Of a DNA stretch of 64,000 bases, positions 54,528 through 61,459 are shown piece by piece (the first letter of the stretch is position 1; each line of letters opens with the position of its first letter). The translations under genes were made by a program, and so were the position numbers. The notes beneath the pieces are model-generated. The model ran no database searches, was not told the origin of the DNA, and was given only the letters and a program-made list of their open reading frames with translations. This stretch comes from Kutzneria sp. CA-103260 (GTDB taxonomy: Bacteria; Actinomycetota; Actinomycetes; Mycobacteriales; Pseudonocardiaceae): positions 4,836,001-4,900,000 of the forward strand of contig NZ_CP073318.1 in NCBI RefSeq assembly GCF_018263855.1, read 5' to 3'.

Positions 54528-54764
54528 TCAGCGCGGCCCGAACTGCCGGTCGAGCATCTCCGCGAGTTTGGCGCGGTTTTCCCGGATCACCCGTTCGTCG
54601 GTACCGCCGACAACGGGCGTGATGCCCAGCGCGCGCAGCAGCTGCGCGGCGGGCTCGCCCGGGTGACCCGATTCCCCGAGGACCGGGTGGTAGCCCTGTT
54701 CGACCAGGTGGTGGAAAACCAGGTTCACGATCGTCCACGGGTTGTAGGACTCGTTGTCAGTCAT
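54528..54764 (-). CDS. Small conserved-type protein between activator and prmA
   Basis: 78 residues beginning MTDNESYNPWTIVNLVFHHL; a longer GTG start three codons upstream is possible and lies closer to GGAGG. It is hydrophilic, probably helical, with the tail RENRAKLAEMLDRQFGPR. No family is recognised. It is the first gene on the minus strand after the activator, 111 bases before prmA; it could be a regulatory or maturation accessory. Confidence 0.7.
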   Translation of the reverse strand: MTDNESYNPWTIVNLVFHHLVEQGYHPVLGESGHPGEPAAQLLRALGITPVVGGTDERVIRENRAKLAEMLDRQFGPR

Positions 54765-54788
54765 TGCCCACACACCTCCGACCTCTCA

Positions 54789-54804
54789 TCACACGCTCGT
54801 GTGA
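54789..54804. promoter_or_regulatory. Inverted repeat TCACACG-CT-CGTGTGA
   Basis: Perfect 7-base arms with a 2-base spacer in the divergent promoter between the small protein and the activator, 11 bases from the TGTCTCA palindrome. Confidence 0.5.
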
Positions 54805-54814
54805 AGCCGCGGAC

Positions 54815-54831
54815 TGTCTCAATTTGAGACA
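54815..54831. promoter_or_regulatory. Palindrome TGTCTCAATTTGAGACA
   Basis: Perfect 8-base arms around one base, 94 bases before the activator start. Its core matches the site at 54511-54525, marking both as likely targets of the adjacent Fis-type HTH protein. Confidence 0.7.
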
Positions 54832-54924
54832 CCCGCCGTGTGGACCCGGGGCCTAGGCTGGGCCGTGCGGAAGGCACCGCCGGGTGCCCGCGGCCAGGGC
54901 TGTCCGTGGGTATAGGAGGTCCAT

Positions 54925-56715
54925 GTGCAGGACGCAGTGGCGGCCGACGAGAGGCGACTCGCCAGCACTCGGGAGAGGTTTCTGACCTCCACCACCGAGG
55001 CGTTCGCCGCTGACCAGGTGCGCAAGAGCATCCTGGACTCGTGGTGGCGGTCCCGGCGGCTGCGCGTGCCGGCCGACAAGATCGTGCTGCCCTACGTCCG
55101 CGAACCCGACCTCGACTCGCCGCTGATCCGCGCGGCCACGCCGGTGCTGGAGCGGCTGGGCGACCAGCTCGACGGCCAGCCCATCAGCTTGATCCTGACA
55201 GATCCGACGGGTGTGGTGCTGACCCAGCGCACCGGCGACGCCGACCTGCACCGCAAGCTGGAGCGGGTGGAGCTGGTCCCCGGCTTCAGCTACGGCGAGC
55301 AGTTCGTCGGCACCAACGGCATCGGCACCGCGCTGGAGGAGGGCCGGCCGACGCACGTGTTCGGGCACGAGCACTACGCGGAGAACCTGGAGGTGCTGGC
55401 CTGCGCGGGCGCGCCGATCCTGCACCCGGTGACCGGCAAGCTGGTCGGCGCGGTGGACCTGACGTGCTGGAGCCGCGACGCCGGCCGGCTGCTGGTGGCG
55501 CTGGCCCAGTCGGCGGCCGAGCAGATCAGCCAGACCCTGCTGACCCACAGCAATCCGCGGGAACTGGCGCTGTTCCAGGCCTACCTGCGCGCCTGCCGGC
55601 GGACCAACGGCATCGTGCTGGCCTTCAACGACGGCCTGGTGATGATGAACGACCACGCCCGGCAGCTGCTCGACCCGGCCGACCAGTCGGTGCTGATCGG
55701 GCACGCCACCCAGGCGGTGGTGGAGCGGCGGACCTGCACCGCCGACGTGGCCCTGCCGACCGGCAGCAAGGTGCGGTCCCAATGCCGCAAGGTGTTCGGC
55801 CAGACCCGCAACGAGGTGGCCGGCGTGGTGCTGTGCGGCAAGCTGATCGACTCCGAGTCGGAGGGGGCTGGTGTGCCCGAGCCGCGGCTGCCGATGTTCC
55901 TGCCCGGCGCGGTGGGGTCCGCGCCGCTGTGGCTGCGCTGCGCCCACGACGTCGACTCGGCGTACAACGCGGCCGAATGGCTGGTGCTGGGCGGAGATCC
56001 CGGCGTGGGCAAGACGACGCTGGCCCGCTGCGTGCACCAGCGGCGGCACCCGACCGGTCGGGTGCACCTGCTCGACGCCGCCAATGCCGACGCGGACTGG
56101 CCCGATCAGCTGCGCCGGGAGTTGGTCGAGGACCCGGTGGACGCGCTGGTGATCCGGCACGTGGACCGGCTCTCCGGGTCGGCCCTGGCCACCACCATGC
56201 GGCTGCTGCGGCTGGCCTCCCCCACCACCTGGGTGGCGGCGACGATGGCCGAGAACAACGTCGGCCGCCCGGAACTGGCCGAGCTGCGCGGACTTTTCCC
56301 CCGCACGGTGCGGGTTCCGCCGCTGCGCCGGCACGTGGAGGACCTGTCCGAGCTGGTGCCGCTGTTCCTGAACCGGCTCGGCCACGGCGGCCAGCTGACC
56401 TGCTCGCCGGCGGCGATGCACCTGCTGATGCGGTTCGACTGGCCCGGCAACGTCGCCGAGCTGCACCACGTGCTCAAGCTCGCGGTGCAGCACCGGCGGA
56501 CGGGCACGATCCAGCCGGGCGACCTGCCGGCCGAGTTCCGCACCCTGACGCGGCGGCCGCTGTCCCGGCTGGAGTCGATGGAGCGGGACGCCATCGTGCA
56601 GGGCCTGGCCGACAGCGGCGGCAACAAGGTGCAGACCGCTCAGCTGCTCGGCATGTCCCGGGCGACGCTGTACCGCAAGATCCACGAGTACGGCATCGTC
56701 ACGCCCGAGCGCTAG
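54925..56715 (+). CDS. bEBP-like (AcoR/MimR-type) activator of the monooxygenase operon, without GAFTGA
   Basis: 596 residues: an N-terminal helical region, a GAF domain (about 80-210; GFSYGEQFVGTNGIGTALEE), a helical linker, an AAA+ domain with Walker A GGDPGVGKTT (about 356), and a C-terminal Fis-type HTH (SGGNKVQTAQLLGMSRATLY). The sigma54-contacting GAFTGA loop is not present, as expected in actinobacteria, which lack sigma54. GTG start with AGGAGG five bases upstream. Divergent from the prm operon; homologous to MimR, an activator induced by acetone/propane. Confidence 0.9.
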   Translation: MQDAVAADERRLASTRERFLTSTTEAFAADQVRKSILDSWWRSRRLRVPADKIVLPYVREPDLDSPLIRAATPVLERLGDQLDGQPISLILTDPTGVVLTQRTGDADLHRKLERVELVPGFSYGEQFVGTNGIGTALEEGRPTHVFGHEHYAENLEVLACAGAPILHPVTGKLVGAVDLTCWSRDAGRLLVALAQSAAEQISQTLLTHSNPRELALFQAYLRACRRTNGIVLAFNDGLVMMNDHARQLLDPADQSVLIGHATQAVVERRTCTADVALPTGSKVRSQCRKVFGQTRNEVAGVVLCGKLIDSESEGAGVPEPRLPMFLPGAVGSAPLWLRCAHDVDSAYNAAEWLVLGGDPGVGKTTLARCVHQRRHPTGRVHLLDAANADADWPDQLRRELVEDPVDALVIRHVDRLSGSALATTMRLLRLASPTTWVAATMAENNVGRPELAELRGLFPRTVRVPPLRRHVEDLSELVPLFLNRLGHGGQLTCSPAAMHLLMRFDWPGNVAELHHVLKLAVQHRRTGTIQPGDLPAEFRTLTRRPLSRLESMERDAIVQGLADSGGNKVQTAQLLGMSRATLYRKIHEYGIVTPER

Positions 56716-57047
56716 AACGCCTGGGTGTGCCCGGTGCCGTTGGGGAACACCTTGGCCATCTTCTCCACGTTGTCCTCGGGACCGCCGTAGACGTCGACCC
56801 GGTCGATCGTGGCCACGGCGCCGAGCTGCGCCAGCAGCTCCCGGCCGGTCTTGCCGTGCTCGGCCGACGCGGCGGCGTCGACGTACTCCTCGATGAAGGT
56901 GTAGCCGCCGGAGGCGCCGGCGAACACCCGGTAGGTGAGGGTGCCGGGCTCGTCGGCGGCCTGTGCGACCAGCGCCTTCGCCGCCGTCTCGAACTCGGCC
57001 TGCTTGCCGTCGTGCGGCGTGATCTCGACGCGCAGATAGATGCTCAT
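56712..57047 (-). CDS. ABM-domain protein (putative quinol monooxygenase)
   Basis: 111 residues with the ferredoxin-like ABM fold: MSIYLRVEITPHDGKQAEFE, TLTYRVFAGASGGYTFIEEY, AEHGKTGRELLAQLG. Similar in type to the protein at the end of the NRAMP operon. ATG at 57047 has GGAAGG just upstream. The 3' end overlaps the activator convergently by four bases. Substrate unknown. Confidence 0.82.
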   Translation of the reverse strand: MSIYLRVEITPHDGKQAEFETAAKALVAQAADEPGTLTYRVFAGASGGYTFIEEYVDAAASAEHGKTGRELLAQLGAVATIDRVDVYGGPEDNVEKMAKVFPNGTGHTQAF

Positions 57048-57105
57048 GCCTTCCATAACAGCAGGCTCGCGTCGATCATGCCCACCCGGAGCGCCGAACT
57101 GTGGC

Positions 57106-57771
57106 TCACGACGCGGCGATCAGCAGGGCCAGGCCGTCGAAGATCCGGGCCAGCCCGAACTCCCAGCTGCTGTCGTCCCCGTGGGCTTCGTCCGTGGCGG
57201 CGACCAGAGCCGGGAACCGATCCCCGTGGTCGGCGATCTGGCGGCGCAGGCTCTTGTCCCGGTTCCATGGCTGCGTGCCGGCGGTGGCCGTCGACCGGGT
57301 GTTGCGGATGTGGCCGCTGAGCAGGAAAACGGCGTCCAACCGCTGGCCGCCGCTCAGGCCCGTGTCGGCCAGGGCGGCGACCGCCGCCTCGGTCCAGCCG
57401 ATCTCGCGCGGGCCCATCGCCCGCTCCCCGACCGTGGCCGCCGGCAGCCACGGGTGCAGCTGCCAGGTCTCGCGCATCAGGCCAGCCCACTCGGTCAGCT
57501 TCGGCCGCCAGCCCTGGGTCGTGGACAGGTCCGGCGGCGCGCCGACGGCGATCTCGATCATCACCGCGACCAGCTCGGCCTTGCTGACGACGTGCCGGTA
57601 CAGCGCCATCTTCGTGACGCCGAGCCGCCCGGCCACCTGCCGCATCGACACCGCGGCCAAACCGACCTCGTCGGCCAGCGCGATGCCGGCAGCCGCGACC
57701 CGGGTCACGGTCAGCGGTGGCCGGATCTCCTGATCCCCAAGGCCCCAAAGCAGTTCGGGCCGTTCCGTCAC
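57106..57771 (-). CDS. TetR-family regulator (TetR_C-type)
   Basis: 221 residues. HTH: VTRVAAAGIALADEVGLAAV then SMRQVAGRLGVTKMALYRHV; the C-domain (PWLPAATVGERAMGPREIGW) resembles the TetR_C tetracycline-repressor-like family. GTG at 57771 (MTERPELLWG) with AAGGGG upstream. It is divergent from a dihydrofolate-reductase-like gene; a palindrome lies between. Confidence 0.87.
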   Translation of the reverse strand: MTERPELLWGLGDQEIRPPLTVTRVAAAGIALADEVGLAAVSMRQVAGRLGVTKMALYRHVVSKAELVAVMIEIAVGAPPDLSTTQGWRPKLTEWAGLMRETWQLHPWLPAATVGERAMGPREIGWTEAAVAALADTGLSGGQRLDAVFLLSGHIRNTRSTATAGTQPWNRDKSLRRQIADHGDRFPALVAATDEAHGDDSSWEFGLARIFDGLALLIAAS

Positions 57772-57818
57772 CTTTGACCCCTTGCTGTCCTCCCCAGGCC
57801 TGTCTACCGTACACCGAA

Positions 57819-57833
57819 GTGTCTGGTAGACAC
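57819..57833. promoter_or_regulatory. Palindrome GTGTCT-GGT-AGACAC
   Basis: Perfect 6-base arms between the TetR gene and the divergent reductase-like gene, flanked by further GTCTACC/GGTAGAC half-sites. Probable TetR operator. Confidence 0.6.
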
Positions 57834-57872
57834 CTGCGTGTCCTGGGGACACCGACACGAAGGGGTCCGCGC

Positions 57873-58391
57873 ATGGTGATCCGCACCCACGTCGGCGTGA
57901 GCCTGGACGGCTTCCTCGCCGACGCGGACGGCGTGGCCGCCTGGGAGTCGCTGCCCGGCTACGAGCGCCACTCACACGGCATCGCCGAGGTGCTCGAACA
58001 CTGCGAGGCCGTGGTGATGGGCCGGGCCACCTTCGACCGTGGACTGTCCAAATGGGCCGGCGACTGGCCCTGGCGGGACAAGGACGTCCACGTGCTCACC
58101 TCCCGCCCGCTGCCCGAGGGCATCGGCGCGCGACCGTGCCCCAGCCCCGCCGAGCTGTTACGCCGCCTGCAGTTCACCGGTCTGATGGGCGACGTGCACC
58201 TGCTCGGCGGCGCCCGCGCCATCCGAGCCTTCCTCGACCTCGGCGCGATCGACCGGCTCGGCGTGGTGGTGCTGCCGATGCTGCTGGGCAAGGGAATCCC
58301 GCTGTTCGCCGACACCGCCCAGGCCCTCCACCTCCAGTGCCAGCGCCCGCACCCCAACGGCGCCGTCGAGCTGATCTACACGCCGGCCTGA
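57873..58391 (+). CDS. Dihydrofolate-reductase/RibD-C-domain-like protein
   Basis: 172 residues of the RibD_C/DHFR-like fold: HVGVSLDGFLADADGVAAWE, EAVVMGRATFDRGLSKW, VHVLTSRPLP, VHLLGGARAIRAFLDLGAID (nucleotide loop) and VVVLPMLLGKGIPLF. Many actinobacterial genomes have several such NADPH-binding reductases of unknown substrate. ATG follows AAGGGG. Controlled probably by the divergent TetR. Confidence 0.85.
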   Translation: MVIRTHVGVSLDGFLADADGVAAWESLPGYERHSHGIAEVLEHCEAVVMGRATFDRGLSKWAGDWPWRDKDVHVLTSRPLPEGIGARPCPSPAELLRRLQFTGLMGDVHLLGGARAIRAFLDLGAIDRLGVVVLPMLLGKGIPLFADTAQALHLQCQRPHPNGAVELIYTPA

Positions 58392-58396
58392 CGCTT

Positions 58397-58441
58397 GGAA
58401 AGGACCATTCCTCTCGTTCAACGTCAGGAATGGTCCTTTCC
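58397..58441. terminator. Hairpin GGAAAGGACCATTCCT-type between convergent genes
   Basis: Perfect 16-base arms 58397-58412 and 58426-58441, loop of 13. Arms match those of 45536-45578, so both belong to one repeat family acting as terminator. Confidence 0.88.
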
Positions 58442-58468
58442 CATCACGCCGCCCTTGACAAGCGCTGG

Positions 58469-59527
58469 TCAGTTGTGGGTGAAGGTGGCCATGGTGCGGG
58501 TGAACTGCCACGGGGCCTGGTGGACGCCGGAGCACTTGTCGGAGTGCTCGCCCGGGCAGGTGCCGTTGTCGCGGCCCAGCGCCCAGAAGGACAGCGAGCC
58601 GATGTTGTGCAGCCACGACCAGACGGTCACGTCGACGGCGTCGCGCGGGGTGAAGATCTCCAGCGGACCGGTCTCGCCGCCGGAGCCGTAGTCGTCGAGG
58701 CCGACCATCTCGATGACGCCGACCTGTTGCCACAGCTTGTAGTCCGGCACACCGGGGTGCAGGGTGCGCAGTTCGGCCAGCAGTGAGTTGGCGGCCGTCT
58801 TGGTGTCGGCGGCCATCTCGTGCGGCTTGTTGTCGTAGTAGTCGAAGGTCATGATGTTGACGATGTGGATGTCCGCGCCGTTGGCCACGGCGTTGGCCAG
58901 CATGTCCTTCGAGTCCTGGGTGATGCCGGCGACGTCGGTCGGCACGGTGTAGTCGAACTGGATGGTCCGGCCGTTGGCCGCCGCCCACTTCTCGACCTGC
59001 GCGATGGCCTTGTTGCGACGGTCCACCCCGGGCAGGTTCTTCGGCATCGGCCCCTCGACGTCGAGGTCGATGCGGGTGATGTCGTAGGTGGTGATCACCT
59101 TCTCGAAGTTCGCGGCGATCTTGTCGACGTCGGCGCAGCTGTCGGCGATGTCGGTGCCGTGGCCGGAGGCGTCGCCGCCGCCGTAGGAGGCGATCACGTC
59201 CCCGCCCATGGCCCGCAGCCTGGCGATGGAGTCGCCGTACTGGGCCTGGGAGATCGGCCGGTTGGGGTCGCCGTCCCAGGTCGCCTCGCAGGAGCCGGGA
59301 GCCGGGGTCTGCAGGAAGGCCATGGTCAGGTAGCGGGCGCCGGACGCCGCCGCCTGCTCGGCCGGGTCGCCCGGGATGTAGGTCTGGAAGTACGGGGCGA
59401 ACACATGCTCGGGGATGCTCCGCCCGTGCGCGGAACCGCTTTGCCCGGCAGCCGCCGCGCTGCCGGGCACGGCGGTGGCGGCCAGCGCGGCCAGCGCCAC
59501 CGCCGCGGCCAGTCTCGATATCACCAT
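58469..59527 (-). CDS. Secreted GH18 chitinase-like glycoside hydrolase
   Basis: 352 residues with a Sec signal peptide (ISRLAAAVALAALAATAVPG, cleavage near SAAAAG) and a GH18 barrel. The catalytic motif reads TRIDLDVEGP with the acid Glu about 158; QFDYTVPTDV and IVNIMTFDYYDN follow. No separate chitin-binding domain is seen. It resembles the Streptomyces ChiC-unrelated short GH18 proteins acting on chitin or GlcNAc-glycans. Divergent from a beta-1,3-glucanase, suggesting a joint attack on fungal wall. Confidence 0.9.
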   Translation of the reverse strand: MVISRLAAAVALAALAATAVPGSAAAAGQSGSAHGRSIPEHVFAPYFQTYIPGDPAEQAAASGARYLTMAFLQTPAPGSCEATWDGDPNRPISQAQYGDSIARLRAMGGDVIASYGGGDASGHGTDIADSCADVDKIAANFEKVITTYDITRIDLDVEGPMPKNLPGVDRRNKAIAQVEKWAAANGRTIQFDYTVPTDVAGITQDSKDMLANAVANGADIHIVNIMTFDYYDNKPHEMAADTKTAANSLLAELRTLHPGVPDYKLWQQVGVIEMVGLDDYGSGGETGPLEIFTPRDAVDVTVWSWLHNIGSLSFWALGRDNGTCPGEHSDKCSGVHQAPWQFTRTMATFTHN

Positions 59528-59541
59528 CCCCACAGCCTCCC

Positions 59542-59553
59542 GGTACCGGTACC
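59542..59553. promoter_or_regulatory. Palindrome GGTACCGGTACC
   Basis: Perfect 12-base palindrome just upstream of the GH18 ATG; one of four palindromes in the GH18/GH64 divergent promoter. Confidence 0.4.
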
Positions 59554-59554
59554 G

Positions 59555-59568
59555 AAGGTCCAGACCTT
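59555..59568. promoter_or_regulatory. DasR-type (dre-like) site AAGGTC-CA-GACCTT
   Basis: Perfect 6-base arms. On the minus strand it reads AAGGTCTGGACCTT, close to the core TGGTCTAGACCA of dre elements bound by the GlcNAc-responsive regulator DasR before chitinase genes. About 30 bases before the GH18 start. Confidence 0.5.
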
Positions 59569-59583
59569 TGACCGAACAAACCC

Positions 59584-59595
59584 GGAACCGGTTCC
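59584..59595. promoter_or_regulatory. Palindrome GGAACCGGTTCC
   Basis: Perfect 12-base palindrome in the centre of the GH18/GH64 intergenic region; the type of symmetric site bound by LacI-like regulators. Confidence 0.4.
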
Positions 59596-59628
59596 GACAT
59601 TGACAGCCGATGGCGGTCCGGTTAACCA

Positions 59629-59642
59629 TGAGAGCGCTCTCA
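59629..59642. promoter_or_regulatory. LacI-type operator TGAGAGCGCTCTCA
   Basis: A perfect 14-base palindrome with the AGCGCT centre typical of sugar-responsive LacI regulators (CebR-type sites read TGGGAGCGCTCCCA). It is 60 bases before the GH64 start. Confidence 0.65.
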
Positions 59643-59702
59643 CACCCCTGCCAGAGAGCATGGCCGCCTCGCCACCCTGCACCCGACGAGGGGAATTCAC
59701 GT

Positions 59703-60875
59703 ATGCGCACGACAAGGAAGTTGTGCACGATCTTCGCCGCGGCGGCGACCGCCGCGGCCGCGCTGACCGCCGCCGCGCCGGCCCAGGCCGCGGTGCCCGC
59801 CACCATTCCGCTCAAGATCACCAACAACTCGGGCCGCGGCGACGCGGTCTACCTCTACGACCTGGGCACCAATCTGGCCACCGGCCAGCAGGGTTGGGCC
59901 GACGCCAACGGCACGTTCCACGCCTGGCCGGCCGGCGGCAACCCGCCGACCGACGCGCCCGACGCGTCCATCGCCGGCCCCGGCAACGGCGGCTCGGTGA
60001 CCATCAAGATCCCCAAGTTCTCCGGCCGGATCTACTTCTCCTACGGCCAGAAGCTGGTGTTCAAGCTGGCCACCGGCGGCCTGGTGCAGCCGGCCGTGCA
60101 GAACCCCAGCGATCCCAACCGGAACATCCTGTTCAACTGGTCGGAGTACACGCTCAACGACTCCGGGATCTGGATCAACAGCACCCAGGTGGACATGTTC
60201 TCCGCGCCCTATTCCGTGGGGGTGGGCGCGAAGACCGAGGGCAAGCTCAAGGCCGGCGGCTACAACGCCGTGCTCAACGGGCTCAAGTCGCAGGCCGGTG
60301 GCTGGGGCGGGCTGGTCCAGACCGCGCCCAACGGCTCGGTGCTGCGGGCCCTGTCGCCCGGGCACGGCGTGGAGACCGGGGCGCTGACCGAGAGCGCCAT
60401 GAACGACTACGTCAATCGCGTGTGGAGCAAGTACAGCTCAGCCACGCTGACCGTGACGCCGTTCGCCGACCAGCCCAACACCAAGTACTTCGGCAAGGTC
60501 TCCGGCAACACGATGAACTTCACCAATGGCTCCGGCCAGGTCGTGACGTCCTTCCAGAAGCCGGACGCCTCCAGCATCTTCGGCTGCTTCAAGCTGCTGG
60601 ACGCGCCCAACGACCTGGTGCGCGGGCCGATCTCGCGGACGCTGTGCGCCGGCTACAACCGGGGGACGCTGCTGACCTCGGCCAACCAGCCCGACAACAA
60701 CGCCGGTGACTTCTACAAGGACGCCGTCACCAACCAGTACGCGCGCCTGATCCACGCGCAGATGGCCGACGGCAAGGCCTACGCGTTCGCCTTCGACGAC
60801 GTCGGCAACTTCGAGTCGCTGGTCAACGACGGCAACCCGGCCAGCGCCACGATGACCCTGGACCCGTTCAACTAG
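59703..60875 (+). CDS. Secreted GH64 beta-1,3-glucanase
   Basis: 390 residues. Sec signal peptide (KLCTIFAAAATAAAALTAAA, cleavage near PAQAA), then a GH64 domain: IPLKITNNSGRGDAVYLYDL, SGRIYFSYGQKLVFKL, FNWSEYTLNDSGIWINSTQV with DMF (catalytic-acid region), and SRTLCAGYNRGTLL, AFAFDDVGNFESLV near the end. GH64 enzymes release laminaripentaose from beta-1,3-glucan. GAGGGG precedes the ATG. Paired divergently with chitinase. Confidence 0.93.
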   Translation: MRTTRKLCTIFAAAATAAAALTAAAPAQAAVPATIPLKITNNSGRGDAVYLYDLGTNLATGQQGWADANGTFHAWPAGGNPPTDAPDASIAGPGNGGSVTIKIPKFSGRIYFSYGQKLVFKLATGGLVQPAVQNPSDPNRNILFNWSEYTLNDSGIWINSTQVDMFSAPYSVGVGAKTEGKLKAGGYNAVLNGLKSQAGGWGGLVQTAPNGSVLRALSPGHGVETGALTESAMNDYVNRVWSKYSSATLTVTPFADQPNTKYFGKVSGNTMNFTNGSGQVVTSFQKPDASSIFGCFKLLDAPNDLVRGPISRTLCAGYNRGTLLTSANQPDNNAGDFYKDAVTNQYARLIHAQMADGKAYAFAFDDVGNFESLVNDGNPASATMTLDPFN

Positions 60876-60884
60876 GCTCACCGG

Positions 60885-61445
60885 GTGCAGCGCCCCACCA
60901 AGGCGGAACTGGCCGCCGCCCACGGCACCGTCATCGACGACCTGATCGCGCCGGATCTCCGCGTGCTGTTCTGCGGCATCAATCCGGGGCTGTGGTCGGC
61001 GGCCACCGGCTTCCACTTCGCCCGCCCGGGCAACCGCTTCTGGCCGGCGCTGCACCTGTCCGGCTTCACCCCACGGCTGTTCGCCGCGTCCGAGCAGAAA
61101 CTGTTGCTGGGGCTCGGTCTGGGCATCACCAACGTGGTCGCCCGCGCCACCGCCCGGGCCGACGAACTCACGCCGCTGGAGTTCGTCGCCGGGGGCAGGC
61201 GTTTGCGGGAGTTCGTGACGCAGTGGCGGCCCGAATTCCTGGCCGTGGTGGGAATGGGGGCCTATCGCACGGCTTTCGGGTCACCGAAGGCCGTGGTCGG
61301 GCCGCAGCCGGAGACGATCGGCGAGACCCGGCTGTGGGTGCTGCCCAATCCCAGCGGACTCAACGCGCACTACCAGTTGCCGCAACTGGCCGAGGAGTTC
61401 GGGAAACTGAGGGAAGCGGCGGGAGTTCCGAAAGCCGGGGACTGA
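60885..61445 (+). CDS. mug: G/U mismatch-specific uracil-DNA glycosylase
   Basis: 186 residues of the Mug/TDG family: motif 1 VLFCGINPGLWSAATGFHFA and motif 2 VLPNPSGLNAHYQLPQLAEE are intact, including the catalytic Asn in GINPG. It removes uracil or thymine opposite G in DNA repair. GTG start 9 bases after the glucanase stop. C-terminus ends close to the convergent RPH-like gene. Confidence 0.92.
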   Translation: MQRPTKAELAAAHGTVIDDLIAPDLRVLFCGINPGLWSAATGFHFARPGNRFWPALHLSGFTPRLFAASEQKLLLGLGLGITNVVARATARADELTPLEFVAGGRRLREFVTQWRPEFLAVVGMGAYRTAFGSPKAVVGPQPETIGETRLWVLPNPSGLNAHYQLPQLAEEFGKLREAAGVPKAGD

Positions 61446-61459
61446 CACCGGGTCCGTTC

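Noticed and set aside
54925..56715. True sigma54-dependent activator
   Set aside because: Despite AAA+ and Fis HTH, no GAFTGA loop was seen and actinobacteria are not known to have sigma54; described as bEBP-like only.
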